DNA of 64,000 nt, taken from contig NC_054884.1 of the NCBI RefSeq assembly GCF_018320785.1, forward strand, positions 16,617,667 to 16,681,666, written 5' to 3'. The stretch comes from Cheilinus undulatus. Its lineage: Eukaryota > Chordata > Actinopteri > Labriformes > Labridae. The notes under the pieces were generated by a model, which was not told where the DNA came from, did not search any database, and saw only the letters and a list, made by a program, of their open reading frames with translations. Positions 35,757 to 47,399 of this stretch are shown here, one piece after another. The position numbers and the translations under genes are program-made. Within the stretch, counting starts at the first letter, position 1, and the number at the start of each line of letters is the position of its first letter.

Positions 35757-36756
35757 CAGTGCCCGTAAAAAGTCTTCTTCTCTTCCCTGTGATTTTATAA
35801 ATCAATCACGGTCCATATAATTTGGCTTTTTACAAAAAAAAAGCCAAAAAAACAAACTTTAATATCAAAGTGAAAACAGATTTTTACAAAGTAATGCCAA
35901 TCAAATAAAAACATGTAAGGCAAAGTAAGTGACTGCATAAATACCCACACCCATTACAGTGATTGACCAAACTCAACGGAGGTCCAGACAACTGGTGAAA
36001 GTAGTTTCACAATTAGTGAAATGGGGATCAGTATTCCTGACTACAATCATACCATGAAGATAAAAGAACACTCCAGAAGACAAAGAAAAGGTTATTGAGA
36101 AGCATAAGTCAGGGGATACAAAAAAATATTTCAATACATTGAACATCCTCCAGAGTTCAGTTAAATCCATCAGAAAAATACAGGAAAATCCTGGAGAACA
36201 GTCATATTCTGTCTGTAAGAGAACTACGGCTTGGGAGATTTATTTACCTGCAAGACAATGTCCGGAAGCATACAGGGAAAGCTGCACAGAAATGGTCAAA
36301 GACAACAAGGTGAATGTTTTGGAGTGGCCGAGCCAAAGCCCAGACCAATCCAATCCAATAGAGAATTTGTGGCTGGACTTGAGAAGGACTGTGTGTAACC
36401 TGACGGAGCTTGAGCAATTTTACAAAGAAAAATGGAGTCAGATTGCAGTGTCCAGAGGTGCAAACCTGGTAGAGACCTATCTACACAGACTCAGTGCTGT
36501 GATTGCAGCCAAAGGTGCATCTACTAAATCCTGACTTGAAGGGGGTGAATATTTATGCAGCCACTTATTTTTCCCTACGTAGTTTTATTCAACTGACATT
36601 ACTTTGTAGAATTCTGTTTTCACTTTGGCATTAAAGAGGTTTTTTGTAAAAGAAATTGTGTCAAAAAAAAAGCCAAATCATATTGACCATGACTGATCTA
36701 TAAAGTCAGTTAAAGGGTAAAACAACCAAGGGGGTGAAAACATTTTACAGGCACTC
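35757..36756 (+). mobile_element. Tc1-like element with transposase remnant
   Basis: TA-CAGTGCCCGTAAAAAGTCTTC at the left and GAAAACATTTTACAGGCACT plus TA at the right are inverted ends. A plus-strand transposase C-terminal piece at about 36290-36534 reads WPSQSPDQSNPIENLW, containing the Glu of the DDE/D triad, then LVETYLHRLSAVIAAKGA, as Tc1 proteins end. A frame break lies upstream, near the DNVRKHTGKAA stretch that corresponds to the second Asp. About 1.0 kb, inactive. Confidence 0.9.
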
Positions 36757-38600
36757 TATTTCACATTTTCATGCACAGGATCCAGAAGAGAAAACCCTGC
36801 AGTCCAAACAGCTGAATCTTCCAGATTGCCAACAAGCTTGTCGTCCCTTTTGGGGTTTATGCGACCATGTCACTGCAGGACTGTGCAGGTAATGTTGGCT
36901 CTTGTTCTGCACTGATTGAGCAGCCAGCAGTGCGTACGTTTGTGCTCCTTCTGCAATATTAAGGACGTTGAAATGCTGATGCTCCTGAGCACTGAACAAG
37001 CTATAATTTGGCTTTAAATTTCCCTCAATGACTCCAAATGTAAACACATTAAAATGTGTAAAAACAGATGTTAAACTTGTGTTAAGAAGCAGGTGAAATT
37101 CAACTCAACTAAACAGGGATTCTGTGAATCTGAATGCTTGGAATCGTCATAGTTTGACAAAGTAAAGGCCAGCCATGAAGCTGAGAGTACACTGTTTTAA
37201 ACCTTTAAATATAGAAGGATTCTGGAAATTCTGCTCATAAAAAGCATTAGTAAGCACTGAATTTTCTCCACCTTGGTGAGAAACGAGCATTAAAAAGTAT
37301 TCTTTCTGATAGTATTCAGCATATGATGATGATGACGATGAGGGTATTTTCTGGTTTGCAGATGCATTTTTTTCATATCCACAGAAACTGCCTGAGCCAC
37401 TCGAGATCATGCAAACATCACCATCATTTCCCTCTAATGCTTTAGAATATATTTAATAAAAGAAGTCATATCTGTGCTGCTGTGGTAGTTTTTCCTGAGC
37501 TGCTTACTCGTATCGATTAAATGGTGCCAAGCTTACGAGGTTCAATCTCTCAGACCAGACTAGAGGTTGTACCAACACAGCGTTTACAAAAGAAAAAGCA
37601 GAAGAAGCTATTTTTCTCTCCGTCACGAGGAAACTAAAGGAAAACTAAATTTACATATGGATAATTTATATCAAAGTCCTCATTAATTATTTCACAATCT
37701 ATTGTACTTTTTAAATGTTCTGAACGGAACCATTTTATATTGTATATATATGAATATATTTTGTTTTATTTTGTACTGTTCATTGTACTTTGCTTTGATT
37801 TAGAAACAATATAAATAAAGAACAATACTGTGGCAAGTTACTGCGGCTCCTTTTGGTTTGTGTACAAGCTGTGTGTAACTGTCAATCAGTGCTTTTGTTG
37901 CCTGCAACAACAAAAAAAAAGTTGAGGCAAAAAGTCTAATGTATGGAAGATACACATCCATGTTATACTCATTTAACTCTATTTTACTGTGATAATGCCT
38001 GAATTTTAGATGTTTCCTCAAGATCTGAGCTGGTTTTCCCATGGTGATGGTCATTACTCAAGATCTTTTAAAAAAGGTTATTACAGGAAAGACTCGAAAA
38101 AACTGTATGCCCACATGTCTGCCAAGGGATCCTATGACGATGTGAATTTAAGTGGTTAAAATTGTGCAGAAATATGGGTTGGTATTTGTCATAATGGAGA
38201 CAGTGCTGGGTCCTGACACTAGACTTGTTGAGAACACCAGACTTGTTTGGTTTCTTTAAAAAGCGCTGATTTTGTTCCATATGTTTACATGTAAAGTACT
38301 GTAATGGCATGTTTGGGCCAAAAACTGAGGCTGAAGTAAGGCGTAATTGTGGCAGGTAAGCCCGTCTGCATGCACCATCAGGCGGGAAGGAGGATTGACA
38401 CAGCCCAGGTTGTGCTCTGGATGTCTTCAGGGTCAATACCAGGGGAAATTAGTCACTTGAAAAAATAGGAAAGTCCACACCGTTAGGGCGGATTAAGGGG
38501 TGGATGTGGTGATTAAGTACAGCCTAGGGTGCTGTCTGGGCAGGAAGTATGGTTGCCACGCACCCCTGAAAGGCCCAGACAAAAAAAAATGCCATTGAGA
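36757..38600. other. Non-coding, possible transcript end at 37813
   Basis: AT-rich sequence. AATAAA at about 37813-37818 sits after a T-rich stretch, so a plus-strand transcript could end here, possibly a very long rhbdl1 3' UTR; this is speculative. The 38068-38436 minus frame shows no recognisable domain. Confidence 0.35.
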
Positions 38601-38900
38601 TTGACCTTGACTGCTAAGCAACACACGTGTGTCAATATGTATCCTGCTTGACTCTGCCCAGTCTTCCAGTCAACTTAACATGAATATGTTTAATACAGCC
38701 TCTGAGAACAGCCTGCCCTTTCTGCAATGACCTTCTGTGGCTTACCTTCCTTGTGGACAGTGTCGATGATCATCTTCTGGACATATTTCAAGTCAGCAGT
38801 CTTCCCCATGATTGTGGTTGTGTGCACTGAACCAGAATGAGAGAATGAAGGCTCAGGAAACTGTTGCAAATAGGACTTTTCCACAATATTCGCACCTGTA
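38600..38900 (-). mobile_element. Tc1-like element fragment, transposase N-terminus
   Basis: The minus frame 38884-38690 contains MGKTADLKYVQKMII and HKEGKPQKVIAERAGCSQ, the helix-turn-helix DNA-binding start of a common fish Tc1 transposase. The rest of the protein and the left end are missing. Inactive fragment. Confidence 0.8.
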
Positions 38901-39197
38901 TGCCTAATTTCATTTTCTTTCTTTTAACACAATGCATTTAGACTGGTTGACGATTAAGATAGTAATGAGCATGCCCAGCGACACTTGAGAAAAATCCTTC
39001 TCTTTTCTCTAAACCACATGACACCAGACTTAATTACTTATGATTTAAATCTAAAGCATTAATGGATAATGTCACTCATGTGTCTCATCTTATCTGATCA
39101 TGAAAATGCTGCTTTAATACATCATTTACCAACTAAACTGCACAGCTTCAACAAAGAGGATTCAAGGATTGATGCACTTTATGTAATAAACACTTAC

Positions 39198-39203
39198 TTT
39201 ATT
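39198..39203 (-). terminator. Polyadenylation signal of the HhH gene
   Basis: AATAAA on the minus strand, 37 bases after the stop codon, giving a very short 3' UTR. Confidence 0.7.
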
Positions 39204-39239
39204 ATAAACAAGGTACACATAAAACATAACAGGTTTTTT

Positions 39240-42200
39240 TCATTTTGTTTTGAGCTTCTTTGTTGGTCTCTGGTCAGGGCCGGTATCTAAACCCTCTGCC
39301 ATGCTGCTGTCCTTCTCATTAATATCTTTCAAGAGTGGGAGCTGCTGCTGCTCAGCAACGGTCATCGCCCATAAACACAGCTCCAGTCTGTGGGGCGTCC
39401 AGTCCTGCTGGGGATCCACTAAGGAGGAGAGCAGTGGAGAGGATCAGCAGCAGAATTAAAGAAAGAGAAGACTTTCTTCTTCATCAAGAGAAAAACACCT
39501 CAAATGCTGAAGTAAAAATAACTCATATAAAGTGATTCTATAAAATGAATGCAAAGATTATAAGGTACTCTTTAATATTTATTCTATTTTATTTCATATA
39601 TTTTTTATTATTAAATACAACATAACTTTAACTTTGGCACAACTATGTAAAGCAGTAAAACACTGTAGCATCCACAATAAAAACAAAAACAGCGAGGCAG
39701 GTTAAAAAATCTGCTGCTTTAGGATATTTTAACCCTGAAAATAAACCTGTACTAGACTTTCTGATTGCCCATAACTACTGTCTCTTGAGTCATTCTCTCA
39801 CCTTTGTTAAGTTTTTGAGTATGCTCTACCATTTTTTCCAGGAAGAGAGCGTAGTGTTTGGCCGTGTACTGGATGGGCTTCAGTCCCGGCACACTCTCCA
39901 TGGCTTCATCAGACATGAATGCGGTTTGTTCTGGAGCTCCAGCTGCCAACACAGCTGGAACAAAATGGACAGTCACATCAAGCCGAGCCGAAAGTCGGTA
40001 TGAAGTGAGCACAAACTATTCAAACAGAGGGCAGGGAGGCTCACAATATGAGGGCCACCCCGTGCACTTACAGAGAAGGCAATCACTTCAGGCTTTAAAG
40101 GGATCATGGATATTTTATTAGTATCAACTCTAAAGCTTCACCTATTTGCTGAAAGAAGCAGAATAGAGATGCTGTGATTACCTGAAGCGGTTGCTGGGCC
40201 AACTCCTTTCAGGGTGCTGAGCTCTGCGATCGCTGCCTGCACGTCAGGAAGAAGACTGAAGGCCTTTCTGGAGCAATTCTCCACGGTGTCCTCGCTGTTA
40301 GACGCTACCAGCTGCTGCAGCCGTGGCCTGAACTTTCCTCTCTGCAGAGGAGGAGTACATGGGTCATTTAAGGACACAGCTGATTGCTCATAGCTGTACT
40401 ATTTCTTTGAAATGTGACAACTCTGTAAGTGTCTTCAAGTTATTATGATACAGGGTCTGGACACGACTCACGGTGAGCTTCCACTCCATCAGTTTCACCA
40501 GCTCTGACTGAGTGATGTGTTTATCCGGTCGACTTGAAATGAGCGTGGGCAGCTCCTCTTGATACCTGAACACAGACACAAACAAAAGGGTCAGCTACAC
40601 TGAACATTATACTCAGAGTAAGGTTGACTGAACTACTCTCATATTATTCATTGTATAAAGTATAATAAACCTGAAATCTACTGACTTATTTAAACTTAAT
40701 CATGTTGCTTTCATCAGCATTTGCTCAGTTCTTATTGTGATATCAAATGCAGCACTTTCAATTTGGCTTTTGGTTAACCCTCAGCTGATCTCTGTATTTC
40801 TGGCTGTTTGCTGTATTCACTCACTTGAGAGTTTATCCTTCCCTATGTTTTTCATTTTTTAAATTATACGTATATTTTTGATTTAAAAAATTACTTCTAT
40901 GTTATTTATCTTTTTTAAATTAAGCGCTTATGTGATCTTTAATATTTCCAGTATTTTTCAAATCTGCCCAGAGATGTTCTGGATTTTTAAGTCTGATAGA
41001 AATGATATTTGTTACAAGAAAGACTGCTACATAAGTTAGCATGAACTACTAATGGAAGCTGCTGTTCTATTGCTGAACTCAAAAGTTGAGGGAGTAAAGG
41101 AAGGTATGATGTCTGTTTATTACATTAATGTCCTACATTATATGTTTAACTCACTGGCCACTGGATTTTGGCTCCCACTAACTATGTATCCAACGGTTTT
41201 CATATTTCAGGCTTTTAAATCCCTATTGAACCAATCTTTCCAATTTACTGCCGTTCATTTTTATGGAATGTTTTCCCCCAGAAAGAAGTGAGGCAGCATT
41301 GTTTGGTTACTTGGATGGGTTGATCTTATCCATTCCTTGGCTTTCTGGGCCACACATTCCTTCCAAACACAGCTCAAGTCCTTCAGCTGGACTCCAATAA
41401 CTTTGGAGGAGGCTTTTATAGTGTGGTTCAGACTTGCCCTTCACAGACAACCCATTAAAGCAATAAATAAAAAAAATGTTATAAGTCTTTCAATAAAACA
41501 ATGATAAAACAAGATAAAATGCCCTTAGAAACACTGAAAGAGTTCCATTTCCATAATAAATGAATTCTTTGTCATCCATGTTTGACTGTTCCCTCTGTTC
41601 TGGAAAAACTTCAGTTCTGAGTCAAACACTGTCCCAGGATGCTTATAGGTGTCAACACTTTGAACATCCTCTCCATGGATGATGCTGCTTTAGGTACATG
41701 GCAAGACTTTCTGACATTTGTGATCAATTCCTTGGTTTTTATGACATTAAGGTTGAGGAAATTGTCATCACACCATTTCCCAAACATTGGTAAAGCATGG
41801 TCCAGGGCCTGACTCAGAGCCATGACGACGAGACAGCAGAGAAGTATCATCAGAGAACCTCACCAGACAGTTGCCCTCTTGGCTAGCCCTAAAGCTGTCT
41901 GTTTACATGATAAAAAGCAGGGGAGGAATGACACAGCCTTGAAGGGAACAGTGTTGTGGCATTGTTTTTATGTACTTTTCCACAGTCTCTTTTGTTATTG
42001 AGTTTCGAATAGTTTCTAGCTGTTCCCACAGACTTGCTTTAGATATAACTTTTTTGCCATCAATCTTTGAATCTTCTAAATCCCAAATTTGTTCAATAGG
42101 ACTCTGACTTGGCCAGTCCATCAGTTCCAGTGCTCCAGATTCCTTTTTCTTGGTCAAATAGTCTCTGCACAGCTTTGAAGTATGCTTGGGGTCATTGTCT

Positions 42201-45068
42201 TGTTGGTGTATGAACCCACGACCAATCAGGTCCAGAAGGGATTCCATGATGCACTAAGAGTTGTGGTACACGTTCTTGTTCATGATACCGTCCATTTTCA
42301 CTCATTTGCCCACGCCCATATCCACAAGTGGAACCCCATACCATAATGGAATCTTCACTGTCTTTCACTGTGGGTGCAATGCATTTGGCATCAAAACGTT
42401 CTCCAGCTTTTCTGTGGACATAAACACGACGATGATGACTGATGGGTTCAAACTTGGACTCGTCCATCCTGAGTACCTTCTTCCAGTCATCAACAGTCCA
42501 GTGTTTGTGCTCCCTGGCAAATCTGAGGCATTTCTGGATGTTTGCAGGCTTCAATAATGGCTTCTTCCCTTTAAGCCTTGTTCCATCAGTCGTCTGCTTA
42601 TGGTCATTCTGGAGACTTTCTCAGACTCTGATCTAGAAGCATTCATCTCTGCCTGAAGATCAGCAGTGGTCTTCCTTCTGTCTCTAGTACTGTAAATCTT
42701 GAAGTGTCTGACATCTGCTTCAGTTAACTTTCCTTTCCTTCCTCTTCCATGGCGCATTTTGTAAGTACCAGTCTCAGCAATTGACTCCAAAGAATACCTG
42801 ACCACACTGTGAGAACACTTTATGTCTTTCCCTATTTGTCTCAGAGACCATCCAGCATCATGAAGTGCTTTAATGCGGACTCTTTCATTTTCAGAGAGCT
42901 CTCCACGTTTTATCATTTTGAACAGGAATGAGCAATTTCAAACTGAATTGACCTTTTTATACCCAAATTTGAGCCAGCTCACTGGGCTTCTCTGAGAAGT
43001 CAGAAATTAATCAAGCATAACATTCAACCACTAAAACTCATTTTTCTGTTCAGGAATACAAGTAAATAACTATAATTTGACATATCAATCAAGAAATAAT
43101 AATGTGCTTTACTATTTTTTAGTTTTTTTGTAAATCAATAAATTTGAAATTTCATGAATAACAAAAATAATTTTATTTTAGCATTAAAAATATCATTTTG
43201 GTTAAAGAGCTTCTACATATTGGTGTATTAACCATTGCAGAAACATCTAAAATGGTTTTCGGTAATTACTAATGCTGTTAATTTAGGGCAGCTGTGGCAT
43301 AAACCTTACTCTGGGTGGTGGTCTAATAAATTTGTTAAGCACTGTATATGAAAAAGTTTGGTGAACACGTCACTGACTTGGTTAGCACAGTGACAAAGCC
43401 ACAGATGGAGTCAAGGCCAGCAGCCTTTACAATTTTAACTTTTCTAAACAAGCCTGAGCTGTTTCCTGAGTAATCACTAGATCATTGTGATTGACAAGAG
43501 ACTCTCTCAACATGGAAATACTACAGAAAAAAAAGTCCTTTCCCAATGAGAGAAAAGTGAATTAAAAGCACCTGCCAAGTCCTTATCATCAACATCATTA
43601 ACAGTGATAAAATTCTTAGTCCAACAAGTTGACTGATTAATAAATGCCACGGATTTTATTCCACTCTGAGCCATTCTTAGGTCACCACTCCTAAACTGAT
43701 TTTTGATTTTAATCCTGTATTTCAATTTTGCCTTCCTTATTTCCACCTTTATATCCCTGGAGACAGCCGTTATCTCCAGTGGGTCACCAGAGTAGAAAAC
43801 TCTTTTCTATTTGTTGATAACTGATTTGAGTTCATTTGTGACCCAAGGCTTATTATCTGGATAAGCTTTCAGTAGGGATAACCAGAGCCACACAAAATGT
43901 GATATAAGAGGATATTGTGTCTGAAAATTCATTGATGTCCTAACAAACATCATGAAAAAAACGGACAAAAAAGATAAATATTGGCTTTTGATATCTGTGC
44001 ATGCTAATTGTTTGCAGATGTTTGTTAAAAAAAGAGCTAATATCAGATGATATACCAATGCACTGATGCATCCTATACAAAAGTTGAGTTTAACGCTGAA
44101 TTAGTACAAAGGTTCTCCATTAACAATGACAAAAAGATAGCAAAAAAAAGCGTGCATACACGCATATCAATATTCAAGCTCTTGTCATTCCAAAAGTGGG
44201 GTCTGGCACCCAGGAGCCCAAGGAGAGCTTGGGACAGCCAAATAACAAATAATGATTCTACAACAGACACTACAACTATAAAAACAAAGACAAGAAAATA
44301 TAACTAGTCACATCTCAGCATTGGCTTCACCAGTTCAATGATGGGTATCACACAGAGAGCCACTTCTCCATCCTCCTTTTACCAATCCTCACCTGTCCTT
44401 GCATGGGACAGTTTTTAGTTTACCTTTTAAATCAGAATTTGTTCATGTGTGAATGTGTATCATGGTATGTGTTTGGCTTGAAATCATTTTCATTTGCCAA
44501 AGAGGGGTCTACCAGAGAAAGCGTACATCACCGAACAGGCCAAACTAAAAGACAAATAGACACAGAAAAGAGAGGGGTTTTGCACTTTTGGAGCCCCAAA
44601 GGCCATCAGTGGACAAAATGCTATCTCTTATTGGTTTTTTTTTCTTCACGCGAGTAATAAATATGAATCCTGCAGCTGTATTTTTAAGTCAAATGCATCA
44701 TTTACTGTAAAACTTTGCAATGATTTAGTTTGTGTATTTTAAATCCCCTGTCTCACATTTACCACCTCCCACAATATTTATTGGTATTTAAATAACTACA
44801 TAGAAAATTAGCAGTGTTAGGCCTGATGGTCGTTTGGCTTCTTCGTTCATTAAAAGGCATCAGTATTACATTTTTCCTGTTTCATAACAAGTAAGAAACC
44901 CCCTTACAGAAGCTTTAATATCAGTGATGAGAAACAGATTTACCACTTGTCAAGGCTCAGCAGCTTTCCAGGTTTCTTGCCTTTGGTCTTTGCCTCCACG
45001 ACATCCCAGTAAATCTTATAAACACTCCTCCATGTGGATGGCTCCTCACTGGCAAACAGAGCACTCAT
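39240..45068 (-). CDS. Uncharacterised helix-hairpin-helix protein, 236 residues
   Basis: Complete gene with five coding exons, read from high to low coordinates: 45068-44944, 40565-40472, 40341-40182, 39954-39802, 39418-39240 (stop TGA). All junctions are GT/AG and the phases join (711 nt). The protein starts MSALFASEEPSTWRSVYKIY and continues to YQEELPTLI, LMEWKLTRGKFRPRLQQL, then LKGVGPATASAVLAA (about residues 117-131), a classic helix-hairpin-helix as in HhH-GPD DNA glycosylases, followed by FMSDEAME with an Asp about where glycosylases carry theirs. It ends in a basic KKLKTK tail that could be a nuclear signal. From memory, similar unnamed proteins exist in fungi and plants. DNA binding is inferred; no activity is known to me. 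Head to head with wdr24. Confidence 0.88.
41340..41946 (-). mobile_element. LINE reverse transcriptase fragment, downstream part
   Basis: Minus-strand reading gives QGCVIPPLLFIM, then GNCLVRFSDDTSLLS (the F/Y-x-D-D active-site motif, here FSDD), then WCDDNFLNLNVIKTKELI, a standard non-LTR reverse transcriptase order. Its upstream half is at 43345-44060; the Tc1-like element at 41947-43344 separates them. Decayed. Clade not assigned. Confidence 0.8.
41947..43344 (-). mobile_element. Tc1-like element lacking one end
   Basis: The upstream end, CAGTGCTTAACAAATTTATTAG-like on the minus strand, lies at 43344 next to TA; no matching end exists on the other side. The transposase is almost complete but broken: 42916-42551 holds the paired DNA-binding domain (ELSENERVRIKALHDAGWS and a GRGRKGKLTEADV linker), 42554-42192 the VLRMDESKFE first-Asp motif, and 42247-41903 QQDNDPKHTSK (second Asp), then WPSQSPIEQIWD, which lacks the residues normally between SP and PIE. 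At least two frameshifts. It sits in the first intron of the HhH gene, inside a LINE. Confidence 0.9.
43345..44060 (-). mobile_element. LINE fragment, upstream part
   Basis: Minus-strand pieces read DNKPWVTNELKSVINK (near 43815), EIRKAKLKYRIKIKNQFRSGDLRMAQSG (43746-43650), then DLAGAFNSLFSH and KAAGLDSICGF just before the Tc1 insertion. This is the linker between endonuclease and reverse transcriptase and the start of the latter. It continues in 41340-41946 after a gap. Dead copy. Confidence 0.75.
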
Positions 45069-45350
45069 GATAGCAGAGAGCCCCGCTGTCAGATACTAAC
45101 ACTGAAAAGATATTCTTAATGTTGTACAGCCGCTGTTCTATTAAGGCTAAACGCAGTATTACCTGATTTTGTCCAACAACTACAGTTACTTTCGTTTGTA
45201 GGGCGCCTAAAACTATGCAAAATCCCTAAGTGGCTGAAGTAGCTCAACAAAGTCAGTAATGATTGGCTTGCAGTGCCATGACGTTTCCTTGAGCTTCCTA
45301 TCGAACTCTCGCGAGATTTTGCTACAAAACACGACTTCCGGTACCCCTTT
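45069..45350. promoter_or_regulatory. Shared bidirectional promoter of HhH gene and wdr24
   Basis: The stretch between the HhH start codon (45068, minus) and the presumed wdr24 transcription start carries a palindrome TCTCGCGAGA (45307-45316, the BANP/ZBTB33-type site), ETS-type ACTTCCGG (45334-45341), a reversed CCAAT box ATTGG (45262-45266) and a TGACGT half-site (45279-45284). No TATA box is seen. This set is typical of constitutive CpG-type promoters that fire both ways. Transcription start positions are inferred. Confidence 0.65.
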
Positions 45351-45500
45351 GCTTTGAGCAACAGTGTCAGAAGGTTTGTGTCCTTAATTACTTTGTTATT
45401 AACTATGCATGGGCTTTGTAACTCCATAACAGATACTATTTTATTCACATATGTCCAAATGTCTGACGTCCTTGTGTGGTTTGTGTGTCCTGTTGGTGCA

Positions 45501-46953
45501 GAAATACACAATAGCTACGTTAGCCAGCTAGCATTAGCAGCACATTTCTGTCATGTTTATGCTGAGAGTTCACTGTACGAGGAGTTCAGCTGTTTACAGA
45601 CAACACATGAGCAGAAAAATGTGCAATGTGAAGGAGTTTATGGACATAAAGCTCAAATATAAACATACAAGTATACAATTAACCACATTTGAAGTAGGAG
45701 TTGTAATATTAGAGAGAGTATAGTGCTGTTGGAAGTGTAAATTAATATTAATGTTTAGGTCACATGTTTGTTTAAGCTGTCTCACACTGTTTGGTTCACG
45801 TGAGCGCAAAGTAATGAGTTACCAGCACGAGACAGGGGATGGAAACAAGCTAAACGTCATAAGGCAGACTTGTAAGAGGTAAACAAGCAGAATTATGGTG
45901 TTTTCGACGTCCTTGAATCGAGTAGATATGATTTCAGAGGTGATTTAAGAGTCATATCTAAGGCACCCTTAAGTTGTTACATGCAACTTGTTTTAGAAAT
46001 TAGGTTAGTTTCAATGTGCCTACAGTGAAAATAAATGAACATTCATGTTGTTGAATCTGATTCAAATGTATACCATACCAAAATCTTTGCAGCACAGTTA
46101 TGGCTGTCACAACACTGAAATTGTTAACTTAGAAATAGGGATGAGTATCAAAATCCAGCACCTTATATCAGAAAAAAATCAGAAAAAAACCTCAAATGAT
46201 ACTAACCCTACTTAGAAATTAGTCAAATAAAAGTCAATCAGTATATTAACACCATAGGTAGAAAAAGGAAAAACAAGTCCCACTCATCCAGTAGAGGGTA
46301 ATTTCTTTTTTAAATTACCAAGAAAACGCAAGATCTCCTGCACATTGTCTAAATTGTTTTAAGAAGTTTTTAACATTTCAGTTCTGAGACTTTTGCAAAA
46401 CTATTTCAGACGGTGATCTCTCTTGGTTTGGGCTAAAAATATGATCAAGTTTTGTAAAGTTTATTTTTTCATGTTTGGTATTTTTCTGTCGTATCCATTA
46501 TAAACAACACAGATTTGTTGCACATCCATTTCATAAGACAGAAGCATATCAAAAGGCAATGTGCCCTTCTAAAGCTTACAAGTAAATTCTCACACACTCT
46601 GTTACTTGCAGAAAAAAAAAAAAATTTTACTGGTAATGTTTTGGTGCCATAATGTTGCAAATGCTTGTTTTTTTGCAGTAACTGAGACTGCAACTGATTG
46701 CTTTGTATTAGTGTGACAACATGCAAAACAGACAATATGAGAGTGTTACACACATGTAACTTCAGCATTTGCTGACTACTTATATGAGCTCCCAACAACA
46801 CAATATTTAATGTATTTTCATACTTTTGTTCCTAAGGGGTTCCATTTGTGCTTTTGTCTGTAAACAGCTGCACTTGTACAGTAAACTTACAGCATAAACA
46901 TAACAGGAATGTGATGATAACACTAGCTGGCTTAGGTATTTCACAGCCCTGAT
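45501..46953. repeat. Inverted repeat pair in the wdr24 leader region
   Basis: About 100 bases at 45501-45604 match the reverse complement of 46852-46953: shared blocks are AGCCAGCTAG, ATGTTTATGCTG and AGCTGTTTACAGACAA. They enclose about 1.25 kb with no coding content. They could be ends of an unrecognised element or an inverted duplication. Confidence 0.6.
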
Positions 46954-47031
46954 TATGATATACTTTTCACTATAACATAAATGAACCTGAAAGATATTGT
47001 TTGTTGTACATGTTTTTTCTCTCACTAATAG

Positions 47032-47106
47032 TTGGCTCTCATGGGAGCACATGAAGGCAACTCTTTGCTGCTGGTGACATTAGTGAAGCCAGCAGTTCTT
47101 CAACAA
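47032..47106 (+). other. wdr24: Putative wdr24 5' UTR exon with a short upstream ORF
   Basis: Bounded by a TTTTTTCTCTCACTAATAG acceptor and a CAACAA-GTAAGT donor. If spliced to the acceptor at about 47350 (TCTCTGCAG), an ATG at 47041 opens a 24-codon frame that ends TTT ACC TGA just before the wdr24 start. Exon use is inferred from splice sites alone. Confidence 0.45.
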
Positions 47107-47399
47107 GTAAGTCATGCTGCAGTTTAATTGTATAGATATTAAAATATATGTTACACTGTGCCCTGATATTTTTTGTTACACACTGCTAACTCTGCTGCCC
47201 CCCACAGAGACAAAGTACTATACAAATCTGTAATCTTATTTGCTTTACTGCCCCCTTCTGGCAAATTGTTAAACTGTGGAAGAATCTTCTGTTTGGTACA
47301 GATGCCTTTTAAGAAGTGCTCTAACAGTAAAAAAATCTAATGTCTCTGCAGTTTACCTGATGCATCTTGTCACAAATCACTGCGGTCTGCACCAGGAAC

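Noticed and set aside
29073-39239. stub1 or jmjd8 orthologues expected from human gene order
   Set aside because: No TPR, U-box or JmjC-type sequence was seen between rhbdl1 and the HhH gene.
42192-42916. Functional Tc1 transposase
   Set aside because: At least two frameshifts, loss of residues before PIE in the third catalytic motif, and one missing terminal repeat.
45354-45662. 102-codon frame at the wdr24 promoter as a small gene
   Set aside because: It overlaps one arm of the inverted repeat; the similar minus frame at 46807-47052 is simply the other arm, so the protein likeness reflects the DNA duplication.
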